In this document: positions 17,466 through 25,396 of the stretch, piece after piece
How positions within the stretch are numbered: the first letter of the stretch is position 1
Layout: each line of letters opens with the position of its first letter
NCBI GenBank assembly: GCA_964581605.1
Contig: CAZOPF010000047.1
Coordinates: 1 to 42,878 of the forward strand
Source of the DNA: CAADGU01 sp964581605
GTDB taxonomy: Bacteria > Chloroflexota > Anaerolineae > Promineifilales > Promineifilaceae
Reading direction: 5' to 3'
Length of the DNA stretch: 42,878 nucleotides
Made by a program: the position numbers and the translations under genes
Notes under the pieces: model-generated
Seen by the model: the letters and a program-made list of their open reading frames with translations, nothing else
Told to the model about the DNA's origin: nothing
Database searches by the model: none

Positions 17466-17850
17466 GATCTCTACTCCTTCTTGAATACGGTTAACCAATA
17501 AAAAAACCGTGCTGTAACAAGCCTGGAAAGACACCATTACAACACAAGGACAAACAAAATTAAACGTCTCACACATTGTCTAAATCTATTCAATTATGCA
17601 CTACAAAAGGAAATTTCTTACCTTTGAACTATGTATGGTATTTTCCTTAAAGTGTCCCTTACGTGCAACAATAAATTTTCCATAAAGGACAATGGGAAAA
17701 AGGTCATTCACCCGTTTTCCTATTGAGCGTTAAGCGGAAAAAGCCAATAATGAAAAGTGGGAGCTGGGAGTATCTATATTCACCCACCAGTACCCAAAAT
17801 TTCAAACAGCTTCAACAGCAACCAATCATTCAATGTAGGAGAGTAGTATC

Positions 17851-19509
17851 ATGAAGCGCTTTACAATTTTTTCTGTTTTATTCTGTCTTCTTTTAGCTGC
17901 ATTAAGTGCGGCCGTTTCTATTTCCCCCACCCAATCCCTTGTCTTACAGGCACAAAATGTCTATATCGCCCGTACGATTGTGCAGGAGCATGGCGGTCAG
18001 GTAAATGAAGAGCTGGCTATTATTAATGCCGTTTCGGCCGATGTGCCGGCACAAATGGTAAACACACTGGCACGAGACGGCCGCGTCCTCGCAATTTATG
18101 AAGATGGCATCGTTAAAGCCAGCGGCAATGCACCAGAAATGTACGCTCCCGAAGTGATGGGCGTTCCTGAAGCATGGGCCGCCGGTTATGAAGGCGATGG
18201 TATCGGCGTAGCTGTGGTGGATTCTGGTATTGCCCGGATGAATTGGAACCAGAATCGTATTACGGCCCGTTACGACGCGCTGGACAACGGCTCATTGCGC
18301 CGCGACCCACATGGGCATGGCACCATGATGGCCAGCTTGATCGGCAATAATCGTAGTGATTCAAATGGGACTGTTGGCGTCGCGCCGGCCGTCAATTTTA
18401 TTGATGTGCGTGTGCTGGACGTGGAAGGCAAAGGCACTTATACAGACATTATTGAAGGGCTGGATTGGATATTGCAAAACAAGGATGCTTACAACATTCG
18501 CGTGGTCAATCTTTCTCTGGTAAGCGGTATCAATAGCCCTTATTGGGCCGATCCTATAAACCAGGCAGTAGAAGCTCTTTGGAGTGCCGGTGTGGTAGTA
18601 ATTGCGGCCGCCGGCAATGAGGGGCCAGAACCAATGACCATAGCAGCGCCCGGCAATGACCCCTATATTGTTACAGTAGGCGCATACACCGACAACTTCA
18701 CTCCTGAAGATGAAAGTGATGATTACCTGGCTCCCTTTAGCGGTGCAGGCCCTACTGAAGTGGGCTTTGTAAAGCCTGATGTGATCGCCCCCGGCGCGCA
18801 CATGGTGGCGATGACTAAAATACCGTCTAGCTGGGCACAGCAGCATCCTGAATATCGGATTCAAGGGCAATTCTACAGTATCGCGGGCACATCTTCGGCA
18901 ACGGCCGTCACGTCTGGTGTAGTGGCTTTAATGATTGAAGCCCATCCATCTATAACCCCCAACCAGATCAAATATGCTTTGATGAATTCTGCCCGCCCGG
19001 CCACCTACACCGATGGCTCATTGGTCTGGAGCATTTTCCAACAGGGTGCAGGACGTATAGATGCTGCCACCGCCATTTTGACACCACCCGCTGGCGAAGC
19101 CAATGTAGGCATGATTCCTGGACAGATGTATGTGGGGCCGGCCACTTACCAGGATGGGCAATTTGTTATTGTAGATGGCAATGGCTACCCACTGCCAGAT
19201 GCCTCTGGATACGGTTGGAATGGCGGTTATGGCTGGAACGGTGGCTATGGCTGGAACGGTGGTTATGGTTGGAATGGCGGCTATGGCTGGAATAGTGGCT
19301 ATGGGTGGGCTTCGGGCTATAACTGGCAAGGTGATACAAATTGGCAAGCATGGACATCTGGCTATGGCTGGCAAAGTGGTTATTCCTGGATTCCCGGCAG
19401 CTATGGGTGGAATGGTGGGTATGGTTGGAACAGTAGTTATGGCTGGAATGGCAGTTATGGGTGGGCCGGCAGCTATGGCTGGAATGGACTAACCGACTTT
19501 ACTAACTGA
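17851..19509 (+). CDS. Secreted subtilase (S8) with YGWNG-repeat tail
   Basis: 552 residues. Signal peptide at about 1-22 (KRFTIFSVLFCLLLAALSAA). Residues about 30-95 look like an I9-type propeptide. The S8 catalytic domain runs about 100-410 with D124 (VAVVDSGIA), H156 (HGHGTMMAS), oxyanion N256 (AAAGNEG) and S348 (AGTSSATAV), all intact. After a linker, residues 453-546 consist of about 14 six-residue repeats, GYGWNG with variants, ending LTDFTN. No sorting signal or membrane anchor is visible. TAGGAG precedes the ATG. The repeats may bind the cell envelope, mediate assembly or be the source of cleaved peptides; none is proven. A kinase gene follows on the same strand. Confidence 0.92.
   Translation: MKRFTIFSVLFCLLLAALSAAVSISPTQSLVLQAQNVYIARTIVQEHGGQVNEELAIINAVSADVPAQMVNTLARDGRVLAIYEDGIVKASGNAPEMYAPEVMGVPEAWAAGYEGDGIGVAVVDSGIARMNWNQNRITARYDALDNGSLRRDPHGHGTMMASLIGNNRSDSNGTVGVAPAVNFIDVRVLDVEGKGTYTDIIEGLDWILQNKDAYNIRVVNLSLVSGINSPYWADPINQAVEALWSAGVVVIAAAGNEGPEPMTIAAPGNDPYIVTVGAYTDNFTPEDESDDYLAPFSGAGPTEVGFVKPDVIAPGAHMVAMTKIPSSWAQQHPEYRIQGQFYSIAGTSSATAVTSGVVALMIEAHPSITPNQIKYALMNSARPATYTDGSLVWSIFQQGAGRIDAATAILTPPAGEANVGMIPGQMYVGPATYQDGQFVIVDGNGYPLPDASGYGWNGGYGWNGGYGWNGGYGWNGGYGWNSGYGWASGYNWQGDTNWQAWTSGYGWQSGYSWIPGSYGWNGGYGWNSSYGWNGSYGWAGSYGWNGLTDFTN
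19207..19488 (+). repeat. 18-bp coding tandem repeat (GYGWNG)n
   Basis: About 14 units. Twelve contain the exact YGW core; two are YNW and YSW. The first four are GYGWNG; later ones vary at positions 1 (G/S), 5 (N/A/Q) and 6 (G/S). A non-repeat insert around GDTNWQAWTS splits the array. Synonymous codons vary between units (GGT/GGC/GGG, TAT/TAC), so the array is not a recent slippage product. Confidence 0.95.
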
Positions 19510-19550
19510 CTTTATCACTCCCCCATCAACTGAATAAAGCAGAGCAAATA

Positions 19551-19587
19551 ATCCCTATGATGTCCTATAGGCATCATGGGGATTTTG
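19551..19587 (+). terminator. Hairpin between subtilase and kinase genes
   Basis: ATCCCTATGATG (19551-19562) pairs with CATCATGGGGAT (19572-19583, one G-T pair), followed by TTTTG. A weak intrinsic terminator that would reduce but not abolish read-through into the kinase gene at 19607. Confidence 0.6.
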
Positions 19588-19606
19588 CATTACAGTCTGT
19601 ATTGTT

Positions 19607-21070
19607 ATGCTTAAGCTGCGCAAGGTTTACACAGGGCTTTTGACCCTGGCTGCTGTTGTGGTAGTCCTTTGGGGCCTATTTTTAATCCCAACATATGATG
19701 ACCCGATCACATTAGTACTTTTGTTGGTGGTGGCCATAAGTGCTCATACTACTACAACTATCCTGGTTGGTGGGCGGATAAATATATCAGTAGGTAGTGC
19801 TATTAGTTTTGCGGCCGTAGGATTGTTTGACCCGGTTGCGGGGGCGATGGTAGCCACATTGGCCGAAGTTGGTATCTGGTTAATCAATGTTTACTCAGGC
19901 CAACGTATTTGGCGTTCTGAATTGGAGCGGTTGGGCGCAAATGCGGGTATGCAGGCTGTTTCAATTTTATTGGGTGGGGGGGCTTATGCGCTATTTGTCA
20001 ACTGGTTGGGGGCGGGCACTGTTTTGGGGCTGATTGTTCCCTGGCTCATTGGCGCCCTGGTTAGTGACCAGGTTAATTTCTGGCTGTTAGCGATGATCAT
20101 CTATATGGCACATGGCATTCACCCGATGGAAATGTGGCGAGATACGCGCTGGGCAGTGCCTATGAATGTGACCGTGATGGCTTTGGGCGGGGGATTGATT
20201 TATTCGGCCGTTTCCCTCTTTGGGCTGTTAGGCCTGGCTATCTTCATCTTGCCCATTATCCTTTCGGCTTACTCCTTCCGCATCACCGTTAATAACGCCA
20301 AGAAACAGATGGATAACCTGGAGGACCTGGTAGCTCTACGCACACAGGCTTTGGCTGAAGCCAATGATGAGTTATCCCGGCTGAACAAAGAAAAAGATCA
20401 ATTCCTGGCTGTGTTGACCCATGATATGCGCACCCCTCTGACGAGCATTAAAGGCTATAGCAGCATCATGCGTGATCGGGAGTTGTCTCGTCAGCAGCAA
20501 GTGCAGATTGCCAATGTTATTCTGCGTAGCCAGGAAACGCTGCTAGAGATTGTGAACAATATCCTTGACCTGGAGCGGGTGGCCTCTGGTACCGGGCTGG
20601 AGTTGGAACTGTCGGAATTTGATCTGGCTTTGCTGACTAAAACGACGGCCGAAACCATTCAGGCGCAGGCAATAGAAAAACAAATTGAGTTGCAATTTAA
20701 CCCGGTGCCTACACCAGTTATGATTACGGCCGATGAGAAGAAGATCGAACGCGTGCTAACAAACCTGATCTCGAATGCGATCAAATATACCCCTAAGGGA
20801 GGATTGGTATGTGTGAATGTATCGGCTAACGGCCGTTTTGCCCTGGTGGAAATCAAAGACACCGGCTACGGCATCCCGGAAGATGAACTGCCTTACATTT
20901 TTGACCGCTACAGCCGCGTCAAAGGGCACCAAAACTTAGCCATCGGCACCGGGTTGGGTCTGGCAATTGTTAAAAACCTGGTGGAAGCACACCTGGGTTT
21001 TATCTCCGTGGACAGCGAAGTAGATGTGGGCAGCACATTTACGGTCAGGTTGCCCTTAATTCAGCCTTGA
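19607..21070 (+). CDS. Membrane-embedded sensor histidine kinase
   Basis: 487 residues. The first 225 residues form a MASE-like integral membrane sensor of about seven or eight helices with no sizeable outer loop, suggesting that it senses something in or at the membrane. A coiled coil follows (about 228-265), then HisKA with H272 in FLAVLTHDMRTPLTSIKGY. The ATPase domain has LTNLISNAIKYTPKGG, IKDTGYGIPEDEL and GTGLGLAIVKNLVEAHLG. No response regulator is adjacent. It follows the subtilase gene by 97 bases on the same strand with a weak terminator between. A functional link with the protease or mini-ORF peptide is inferred from position only. Low octamer density, like the subtilase. Confidence 0.9.
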   Translation: MLKLRKVYTGLLTLAAVVVVLWGLFLIPTYDDPITLVLLLVVAISAHTTTTILVGGRINISVGSAISFAAVGLFDPVAGAMVATLAEVGIWLINVYSGQRIWRSELERLGANAGMQAVSILLGGGAYALFVNWLGAGTVLGLIVPWLIGALVSDQVNFWLLAMIIYMAHGIHPMEMWRDTRWAVPMNVTVMALGGGLIYSAVSLFGLLGLAIFILPIILSAYSFRITVNNAKKQMDNLEDLVALRTQALAEANDELSRLNKEKDQFLAVLTHDMRTPLTSIKGYSSIMRDRELSRQQQVQIANVILRSQETLLEIVNNILDLERVASGTGLELELSEFDLALLTKTTAETIQAQAIEKQIELQFNPVPTPVMITADEKKIERVLTNLISNAIKYTPKGGLVCVNVSANGRFALVEIKDTGYGIPEDELPYIFDRYSRVKGHQNLAIGTGLGLAIVKNLVEAHLGFISVDSEVDVGSTFTVRLPLIQP

Positions 21071-21072
21071 AA

Positions 21073-21112
21073 AGTAATTGGGGCATTGGGTAATTGAAAC
21101 ACAATTACCACA
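21073..21112. repeat. Short-word palindrome, GGTAATTG family
   Basis: AGTAATTGGGG and GGGTAATTG face CAATTACC across a short loop between convergent genes; the right arm includes the last codons of the DUF427 gene. Same family as 24369-24400, 35394-35447 and 40566-40637. Confidence 0.65.
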
Positions 21113-21599
21113 ACTCCGACCCTGCATCCCCTTTGAATGGGCCAACCACATCGTGGGTGATCCAACCGCCGTAAAAGCCGCCTGGCTGTGGCGTCACTTC
21201 TTCCCCATCTACTGTGCAAGAATCCATATACTGGGCGTAAAAAGCGATATACAGGCGAATTGGCGCAAAGGCCGGTGTGGGTGAGGGGTAATACCAGGCG
21301 GCAATATCTACCACCCGGTCGCCAACCATTACGCCATAATAATGCGCCTCCCCCTTCCACTCACAAAACGAACGATTAAAGCGGGGAATCAAATAATCCA
21401 TTTGCACATCTTCTGGCGGAATGTAGTAGACCGGCGGGTGGCTGGTCTCCAACACCCGTTTGGCGCGGTGGGTATCGGCAATGGTAACGCCATTCAACTG
21501 TATCTGAATATGCTTGTGGCACTCTTCCAGACGTGGTGGGCGGGGGTAATCCCATACCGATTCCTGACCTGGCCCTGGCTCAATTCGTTTGACATGCAT
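21105..21599 (-). CDS. DUF427 domain protein
   Basis: 164 residues from the ATG at 21599, which has AGGAGA eight bases upstream; in-frame extension upstream to 21659 is rejected. DUF427 features: ESVWDYPRPPRLEE near the start, then VTIADTHRAKRVLETSHPPVYYIPPEDV, FCEWKGEAHYYGV and DIAAWYYPSPTPAFAPIRLYIAFY. The family is a small beta-rich domain of unknown biochemical role. It follows the LysR regulator gene by 31 bases on the same strand, so the two are likely co-transcribed. Its last codons read into a palindromic repeat. Confidence 0.88.
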   Translation of the reverse strand: MHVKRIEPGPGQESVWDYPRPPRLEECHKHIQIQLNGVTIADTHRAKRVLETSHPPVYYIPPEDVQMDYLIPRFNRSFCEWKGEAHYYGVMVGDRVVDIAAWYYPSPTPAFAPIRLYIAFYAQYMDSCTVDGEEVTPQPGGFYGGWITHDVVGPFKGDAGSELW

Positions 21600-21630
21600 C
21601 CGAAGTTTCTCCTGTATTGATGAACTATTG

Positions 21631-22512
21631 TCACGGCCGTGTGCTTTGCCATACCGCACTCACGATATCCACAAAGGATTGCTCCAGTTCCGTCAACTGC
21701 CGCTCGCGCCGGGTAACAACGATGGCATCCCAATCAAACTGAAATTCCGGCACATTCAATTCCACCAGATTGGATACGGCCGTCAGCCTGCGTGGCAAGA
21801 ACGTCACACTGTTCGGCAATTGGGCCATGGGCAAAGCCGCGGGCAGAGGCACACGCACCGTCGGCCCCGTTGCCAGGCTCATCTGGCGCAGGCTTTCCAG
21901 GTAAGCATCAAAAGCAGCCCCCCAGTGGATGATGATGATCTGATATTGCCAGAGTTGGGCAATGGGCACGGCCGTTGCCCGAGCCAGCGGATGCTCCACC
22001 GATACCGCCACCACCATTTCATCATGCAGCCGTAGCAATGTTTGGGTTTGCATAGCATAGCGAGGAAAAGCGGCCGCCATCGCCAGATTGACCACCCCAT
22101 CCAATAATTGATTGATAGCAAAATCTGAATGACCGGCCTCCATATACAATTCCGCCTGGGGATGTGCCTGCCCAAAGCGGTTAACCACTTCTGGCAGCAG
22201 ATAGGTTGCCAGCGAAAACGGGCAGCACACCGTTACCTTGCCCACACTACCGGTCTGGGCCGCACGCACGGCCGTATGCCCTGCATCCAAAATACCCAGC
22301 GCCCGCTCCGCATAATCCACAAACGTGCGTCCCATTAATGTCAGTTGCACCGGGCGACGATCCCGAAAAAAAAGCTCCCCACCCAAACTTTGCTCTAATT
22401 GTTGGATACGCGCACTGAGTGAAGGCTGTGTGAGGTTAAGCCGGGAAGCGGCTCCTGTAAAACTGCCTTCTCGTACTACCGCTAAAAATGCTTCAATCTG
22501 TCCTAGTTCCAT
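21631..22512 (-). CDS. LysR family transcriptional regulator
   Basis: 293 residues, the usual LTTR length. The N-terminal winged helix is MELGQIEAFLAVVREGSFTGAASRLNLTQPSLSARIQQLEQSLGGELFFRDRRPVQLT in outline, then the linker helix and a two-lobed effector-binding domain (about 90-290). The effector is unknown. It forms a probable operon with DUF427 downstream and is divergent from a CheY-like gene. LTTRs often control the divergent gene; here the region 22513-22725 holds a candidate dyad. The N-terminal helix-turn-helix is complete and no frameshift is seen. Confidence 0.95.
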   Translation of the reverse strand: MELGQIEAFLAVVREGSFTGAASRLNLTQPSLSARIQQLEQSLGGELFFRDRRPVQLTLMGRTFVDYAERALGILDAGHTAVRAAQTGSVGKVTVCCPFSLATYLLPEVVNRFGQAHPQAELYMEAGHSDFAINQLLDGVVNLAMAAAFPRYAMQTQTLLRLHDEMVVAVSVEHPLARATAVPIAQLWQYQIIIIHWGAAFDAYLESLRQMSLATGPTVRVPLPAALPMAQLPNSVTFLPRRLTAVSNLVELNVPEFQFDWDAIVVTRRERQLTELEQSFVDIVSAVWQSTRP

Positions 22513-22547
22513 AGTAATGACCTTTAGTATAGCTCAGAAATCCCCAA

Positions 22548-22653
22548 ACAAGCGTTTGATAGCCCCAAATCCCTGTAAGGTCGCCGTGTTATATTATCAA
22601 AATTTTCTATAAGAGCTATAGCTAATATAGCCTTGAAGCAAGTAAACGCTTGT
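22548..22653. promoter_or_regulatory. Candidate operator dyad in the LysR/CheY divergent region
   Basis: ACAAGCGTTT (22548-22557) is exactly repeated inverted as AAACGCTTGT (22644-22653). Between them is CTATAAGAGCTATAGC with a smaller dyad. A looped LTTR operator is possible; LysR-type T-N11-A half-sites were not resolved. Confidence 0.3.
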
Positions 22654-22725
22654 GATAATCTGCCTGCTGAGGCAATTTGAGGGGAGCGGCATCCGGTTTA
22701 CCGGACAGCGAACACGGAGGTCATC

Positions 22726-23148
22726 ATGATGAGCAAGCGGGTTTTGTACGTAGAAGATCATCCCAATAATCGGTTATTGGTACAGCGCATTGTGCAGGCG
22801 GAAGGGCTGGAATTTTTGGCAGCTGCCGATGCGGAAACAGGCTGGCTCACGGCCGTAACCCATCACCCCGATCTCATCTTCATGGACTTACATTTGCCCG
22901 GTGAGTTCACCGGATTTGACCTTACCCGTCAGCTGCGGCAGCACCCTGCCTTCGCCCAAACGCCCATCATTGCTCTCACTGCCTTTGGCAATGACGAAGC
23001 CGAAGATGCCGCTCTGGATGCGGGCTGCAACGACTTTCTGCGCAAACCGGCCGACATTCGCCAGATTCGCGCCCTCTTACACCAATATTTGGGTGAGCCA
23101 ACCCACATTGTCCAACCCGGCACGGCCGTGCCCATTGCCTACCTGTAA
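22726..23148 (+). CDS. Single-domain response regulator (CheY-like)
   Basis: 140 residues, one receiver domain and no output domain. Phosphoacceptor Asp in LIFMDLHLPGE, acidic pair in LYVEDHPNN, Thr in IALTAFG and Lys in FLRKPADIRQ. GGAGG lies just upstream of an ATG-ATG pair (22726 or 22729). A short hairpin TCCGGT/ACCGGA (22692-22705) sits in the leader. It may act as a phosphorelay intermediate for one of the hybrid or orphan kinases. The 3' end abuts a palindromic repeat. Confidence 0.92.
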   Translation: MMSKRVLYVEDHPNNRLLVQRIVQAEGLEFLAAADAETGWLTAVTHHPDLIFMDLHLPGEFTGFDLTRQLRQHPAFAQTPIIALTAFGNDEAEDAALDAGCNDFLRKPADIRQIRALLHQYLGEPTHIVQPGTAVPIAYL

Positions 23149-23150
23149 AA

Positions 23151-23192
23151 TGGTCAATGCTCCATTGACAATTAACCATTAACCATTGACCA
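23151..23192. repeat. Short-word palindrome, ACCATTG family
   Basis: TGGTCAATG (23151-23159) and CATTGACCA (23184-23192) are exact inverse arms; between them TCCATTGACAATTAACCATT repeats the seven-base word. It occupies the whole gap before threonine synthase. Confidence 0.75.
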
Positions 23193-23197
23193 TTCCC

Positions 23198-24361
23198 ATG
23201 AGCTACCTCTCCCACCTGGAATGTTCCCTCACTGGGAAAATTTATAACGCCGATCAGATCATCCGGCTCAGCGATGCCGGGCAACCTCTCCTGGCACGGT
23301 ATGACCTGGCTAAAGCGACAGCGGAACTGGATCGGGATGCAGTGATGCAACGGCCGTGCGATATGTGGCGCTACCATGAACTGTTACCCGTCCGTGACTC
23401 CCGCCACATCACCTCCTTTGGCGAAGGCGGAACACCCATCCTCAAATTGCCCCGCCTGGAAAAGCTGTTAGGTCTGCACCAGCTTTACCTGAAAGATGAA
23501 GGGCAAAACCCCACCGGCAGTTTTAAGGCATTAGGATTGGCAGTGGCCGTCAGCCGTGCCTATGAACTGGGCGTTACCGAGTTTGTCATCCCCACCGCCG
23601 GTAACGCGGGCGGGGCGTTGGCCGCCTACGCCACCCGCGCCGGCCTGCGTGCCCACGTTTACATGCCCCAAGACGCCCCCCTCATCAATATCAACGAAGT
23701 CCAGATGACTGGCGCAGACCTGCGTCTGGTCAATGGCCTGATTAACGACGCCGGCCGAGAAGCGGCCGCCGACGCCATCGCCGATGGCTGGTTCGACGTT
23801 TCCACCCTCAAAGAACCATACCGCGTAGAGGGCAAAAAAATTATGGGGTATGAGTTGGCGGCCGCTTTCAACTGGGAACTGCCGGATGTGATCATCTACC
23901 CCACCGGCGGCGGCACCGGGCTGATTGGCATGTGGAAAGCATTTGCTGAAATGGAAGAACTGGGATGGATTGGCCGCCAACGGCCGCGCATGGTGGCCGC
24001 CCAGGCCGATGGTTGTGCCCCCGTTGTAAAAGCATTCCATGAAGGTTGGGAAACCACCCAGCCCTGGGAAAATGCATCCACCCTTGCCGGTGGATTGCGC
24101 GTGCCCGTCACCATTGGCGGGCGTTTAATGCTAAAGGCCCTGCGCGAAAGTAACGGGACGGGGGTGGCAGTGAGTGACGGCCGTATCTTTGAAGCCCAAC
24201 AACTCCTCGCCCGCACAGAAGGCATCTTTGTCTCCTTTGAAGCGGCCGCCACCATTGCCGCCCTGCAAGAGCTGGTAACCCAAAAATGGCTCCACCCCGA
24301 CGAGCGCATTTTGGTCTTCAACACCGGCAGTGGGCTAAAATATCGCCTCTTGTTATCATAA
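23198..24361 (+). CDS. thrC: Threonine synthase
   Basis: 387 residues from the ATG at 23198; a TTG four codons upstream lies in the repeat. PLP-dependent fold type II: the lysine is in NPTGSFKALG and the phosphate loop is PTGGGTGLIGMWKAF. The N-terminus LSHLECSLTGKIYNAD resembles the threonine synthases that carry a short zinc-free N-terminal domain (archaeal/plant-like class). Reaction: O-phosphohomoserine plus water to threonine plus phosphate. Homoserine kinase is at 148-1074. No Shine-Dalgarno sequence is seen because the palindrome at 23151-23192 ends five bases before the ATG. Confidence 0.9.
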   Translation: MSYLSHLECSLTGKIYNADQIIRLSDAGQPLLARYDLAKATAELDRDAVMQRPCDMWRYHELLPVRDSRHITSFGEGGTPILKLPRLEKLLGLHQLYLKDEGQNPTGSFKALGLAVAVSRAYELGVTEFVIPTAGNAGGALAAYATRAGLRAHVYMPQDAPLININEVQMTGADLRLVNGLINDAGREAAADAIADGWFDVSTLKEPYRVEGKKIMGYELAAAFNWELPDVIIYPTGGGTGLIGMWKAFAEMEELGWIGRQRPRMVAAQADGCAPVVKAFHEGWETTQPWENASTLAGGLRVPVTIGGRLMLKALRESNGTGVAVSDGRIFEAQQLLARTEGIFVSFEAAATIAALQELVTQKWLHPDERILVFNTGSGLKYRLLLS

Positions 24362-24368
24362 TTAAACA

Positions 24369-24400
24369 GTTGAGTAATTGAGTAATTGGCGCAATTACCT
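24369..24400. repeat. Short-word palindrome, GGTAATTG family
   Basis: GAGTAATTGAGTAATTG faces CAATTACC around GCG, 3' of thrC. Confidence 0.65.
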
Positions 24401-24424
24401 GACCTGGACAAGCCAGAACCAAAG

Positions 24425-24485
24425 AGGTTTTCACCTCAGAGGCACAGACCATCTCTGTGTTTCCGTGTCTCTGTGGTAAAAATTC
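24425..24485. repeat. Short-word repeat, CAGAGNCAC family
   Basis: CACCTCAGAGGCACAGA on the left and TCTGTG, CGTGTCTCTGTGGT on the right form an imperfect inverted repeat. Related words occur at 31803-31876. Confidence 0.5.
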
Positions 24486-24554
24486 TTGCTCATGGTGCAA
24501 GAACCTGGCTGATAAGGTACTGGCTGCCCAATTATCCAACCCCGGAGGCACCCC

Positions 24555-25346
24555 ATGCATGATCTTGTCTTAACACACCAACGCGACGCTATTTTTGAAA
24601 TCATCCTCAACCGGCCAGACAAACGAAACGCTATCAACATGGAACTATTCGCGCAATTCGACGAAGCTATACAGCAAGCTAATCGCACACCTGGTTTGCG
24701 GGTCGTTTTTATTCGCGGCGAAGGCAAGGCATTTTCGGCCGGCATTGATCTTACCGCCCTCCTGGGTATGGCCGACCAGTACGGCCCCCATTGGCAAACC
24801 CGCATGCGCGCCATCACCGACAATTTCCAGCGCGTTCTGACACGGCTGGAACGACTGGAACTGCCCACCATTGCCCTCTTACACGGCCACTGCCTGGGGC
24901 TGGCGATGGAACTGGCGCTGGCGTGTGACCTGCGCATCGCTGCTGTTGGCACTATGATGGGACTGCCGGAAAGTCGGCTGGGTATGATTCCTGATGTGGG
25001 CGGCACCACACGCCTGGTGCGTCTGGTTGGCCCAGCTCGCGCTAAAGAGCTTATTTTCACCGGCCGTCAATTTGAGAGTGCGGCCGCCGAGCCATGGGGG
25101 CTGGTTAATTATGTTGTGCCGGCGGAAGAACTCACGGCCAAAGCGGAAGAATTAGCCGCTGAAATTTGCCAGGGCGCGCCATTGGCCGTGGGCATGGCCA
25201 AACGGGTTATTGACGGGCTGAGTGATATAGATCGTGGGTTGATGTTGGAAGGATGGGCACAGAGCCAGCTTTTCCAAACCAAAGATTTTATGGAGGGCGC
25301 ACAGAGCTTCCTGATGAAACGTCCCCCGGAATGGAAAGGGCATTAA
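24555..25346 (+). CDS. Enoyl-CoA hydratase/isomerase (crotonase family)
   Basis: 263 residues with GGAGG before the ATG. Crotonase motifs: ILNRPDKRNAIN, KAFSAGIDLTAL (oxyanion), HCLGLAMELALACDLRIA and LPESRLGMIPDVGGTTRLVRLVG. Both glutamates used for hydration in classical members are in place (MELAL and LPESR). It is an acyl-CoA hydratase or isomerase, probably cytoplasmic; the substrate cannot be told from sequence. No other beta-oxidation gene lies nearby. It converges with the PBP2 gene, leaving about 50 bases between the stops. Confidence 0.9.
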   Translation: MHDLVLTHQRDAIFEIILNRPDKRNAINMELFAQFDEAIQQANRTPGLRVVFIRGEGKAFSAGIDLTALLGMADQYGPHWQTRMRAITDNFQRVLTRLERLELPTIALLHGHCLGLAMELALACDLRIAAVGTMMGLPESRLGMIPDVGGTTRLVRLVGPARAKELIFTGRQFESAAAEPWGLVNYVVPAEELTAKAEELAAEICQGAPLAVGMAKRVIDGLSDIDRGLMLEGWAQSQLFQTKDFMEGAQSFLMKRPPEWKGH

Positions 25347-25396
25347 ACGGCCGTACCCCATCACCCTACATTCGATCACGGCTGACCGATGCCCAC

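Larger units (their letters stand above)
17327..17850. other. 524-base divergent intergenic region with a mini-ORF
   Basis: Holds the hairpin at 17379-17410, the nine-codon ORF at 17436-17465 and, beyond it, about 350 A/T-rich bases upstream of the subtilase gene. Imperfect dyad ACGGTT/AACCGT at 17487-17510. No other open frame with a ribosome-binding site is evident. The A/T bias and absence of ACGGCCGT from 17403 to 18900 contrast with the flanks. Confidence 0.6.

Noticed and set aside
12639..17660. Shared 11-mer AAGGGACACTT before the antiporter gene and, inverted, before the subtilase gene
   Set aside because: Many 11-base matches are expected by chance in 43 kb; no other similarity of the two sites supports a regulon.
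22692..22705. Short hairpin TCCGGT/ACCGGA as a riboswitch fragment
   Set aside because: Too short and isolated; no conserved riboswitch core around it.
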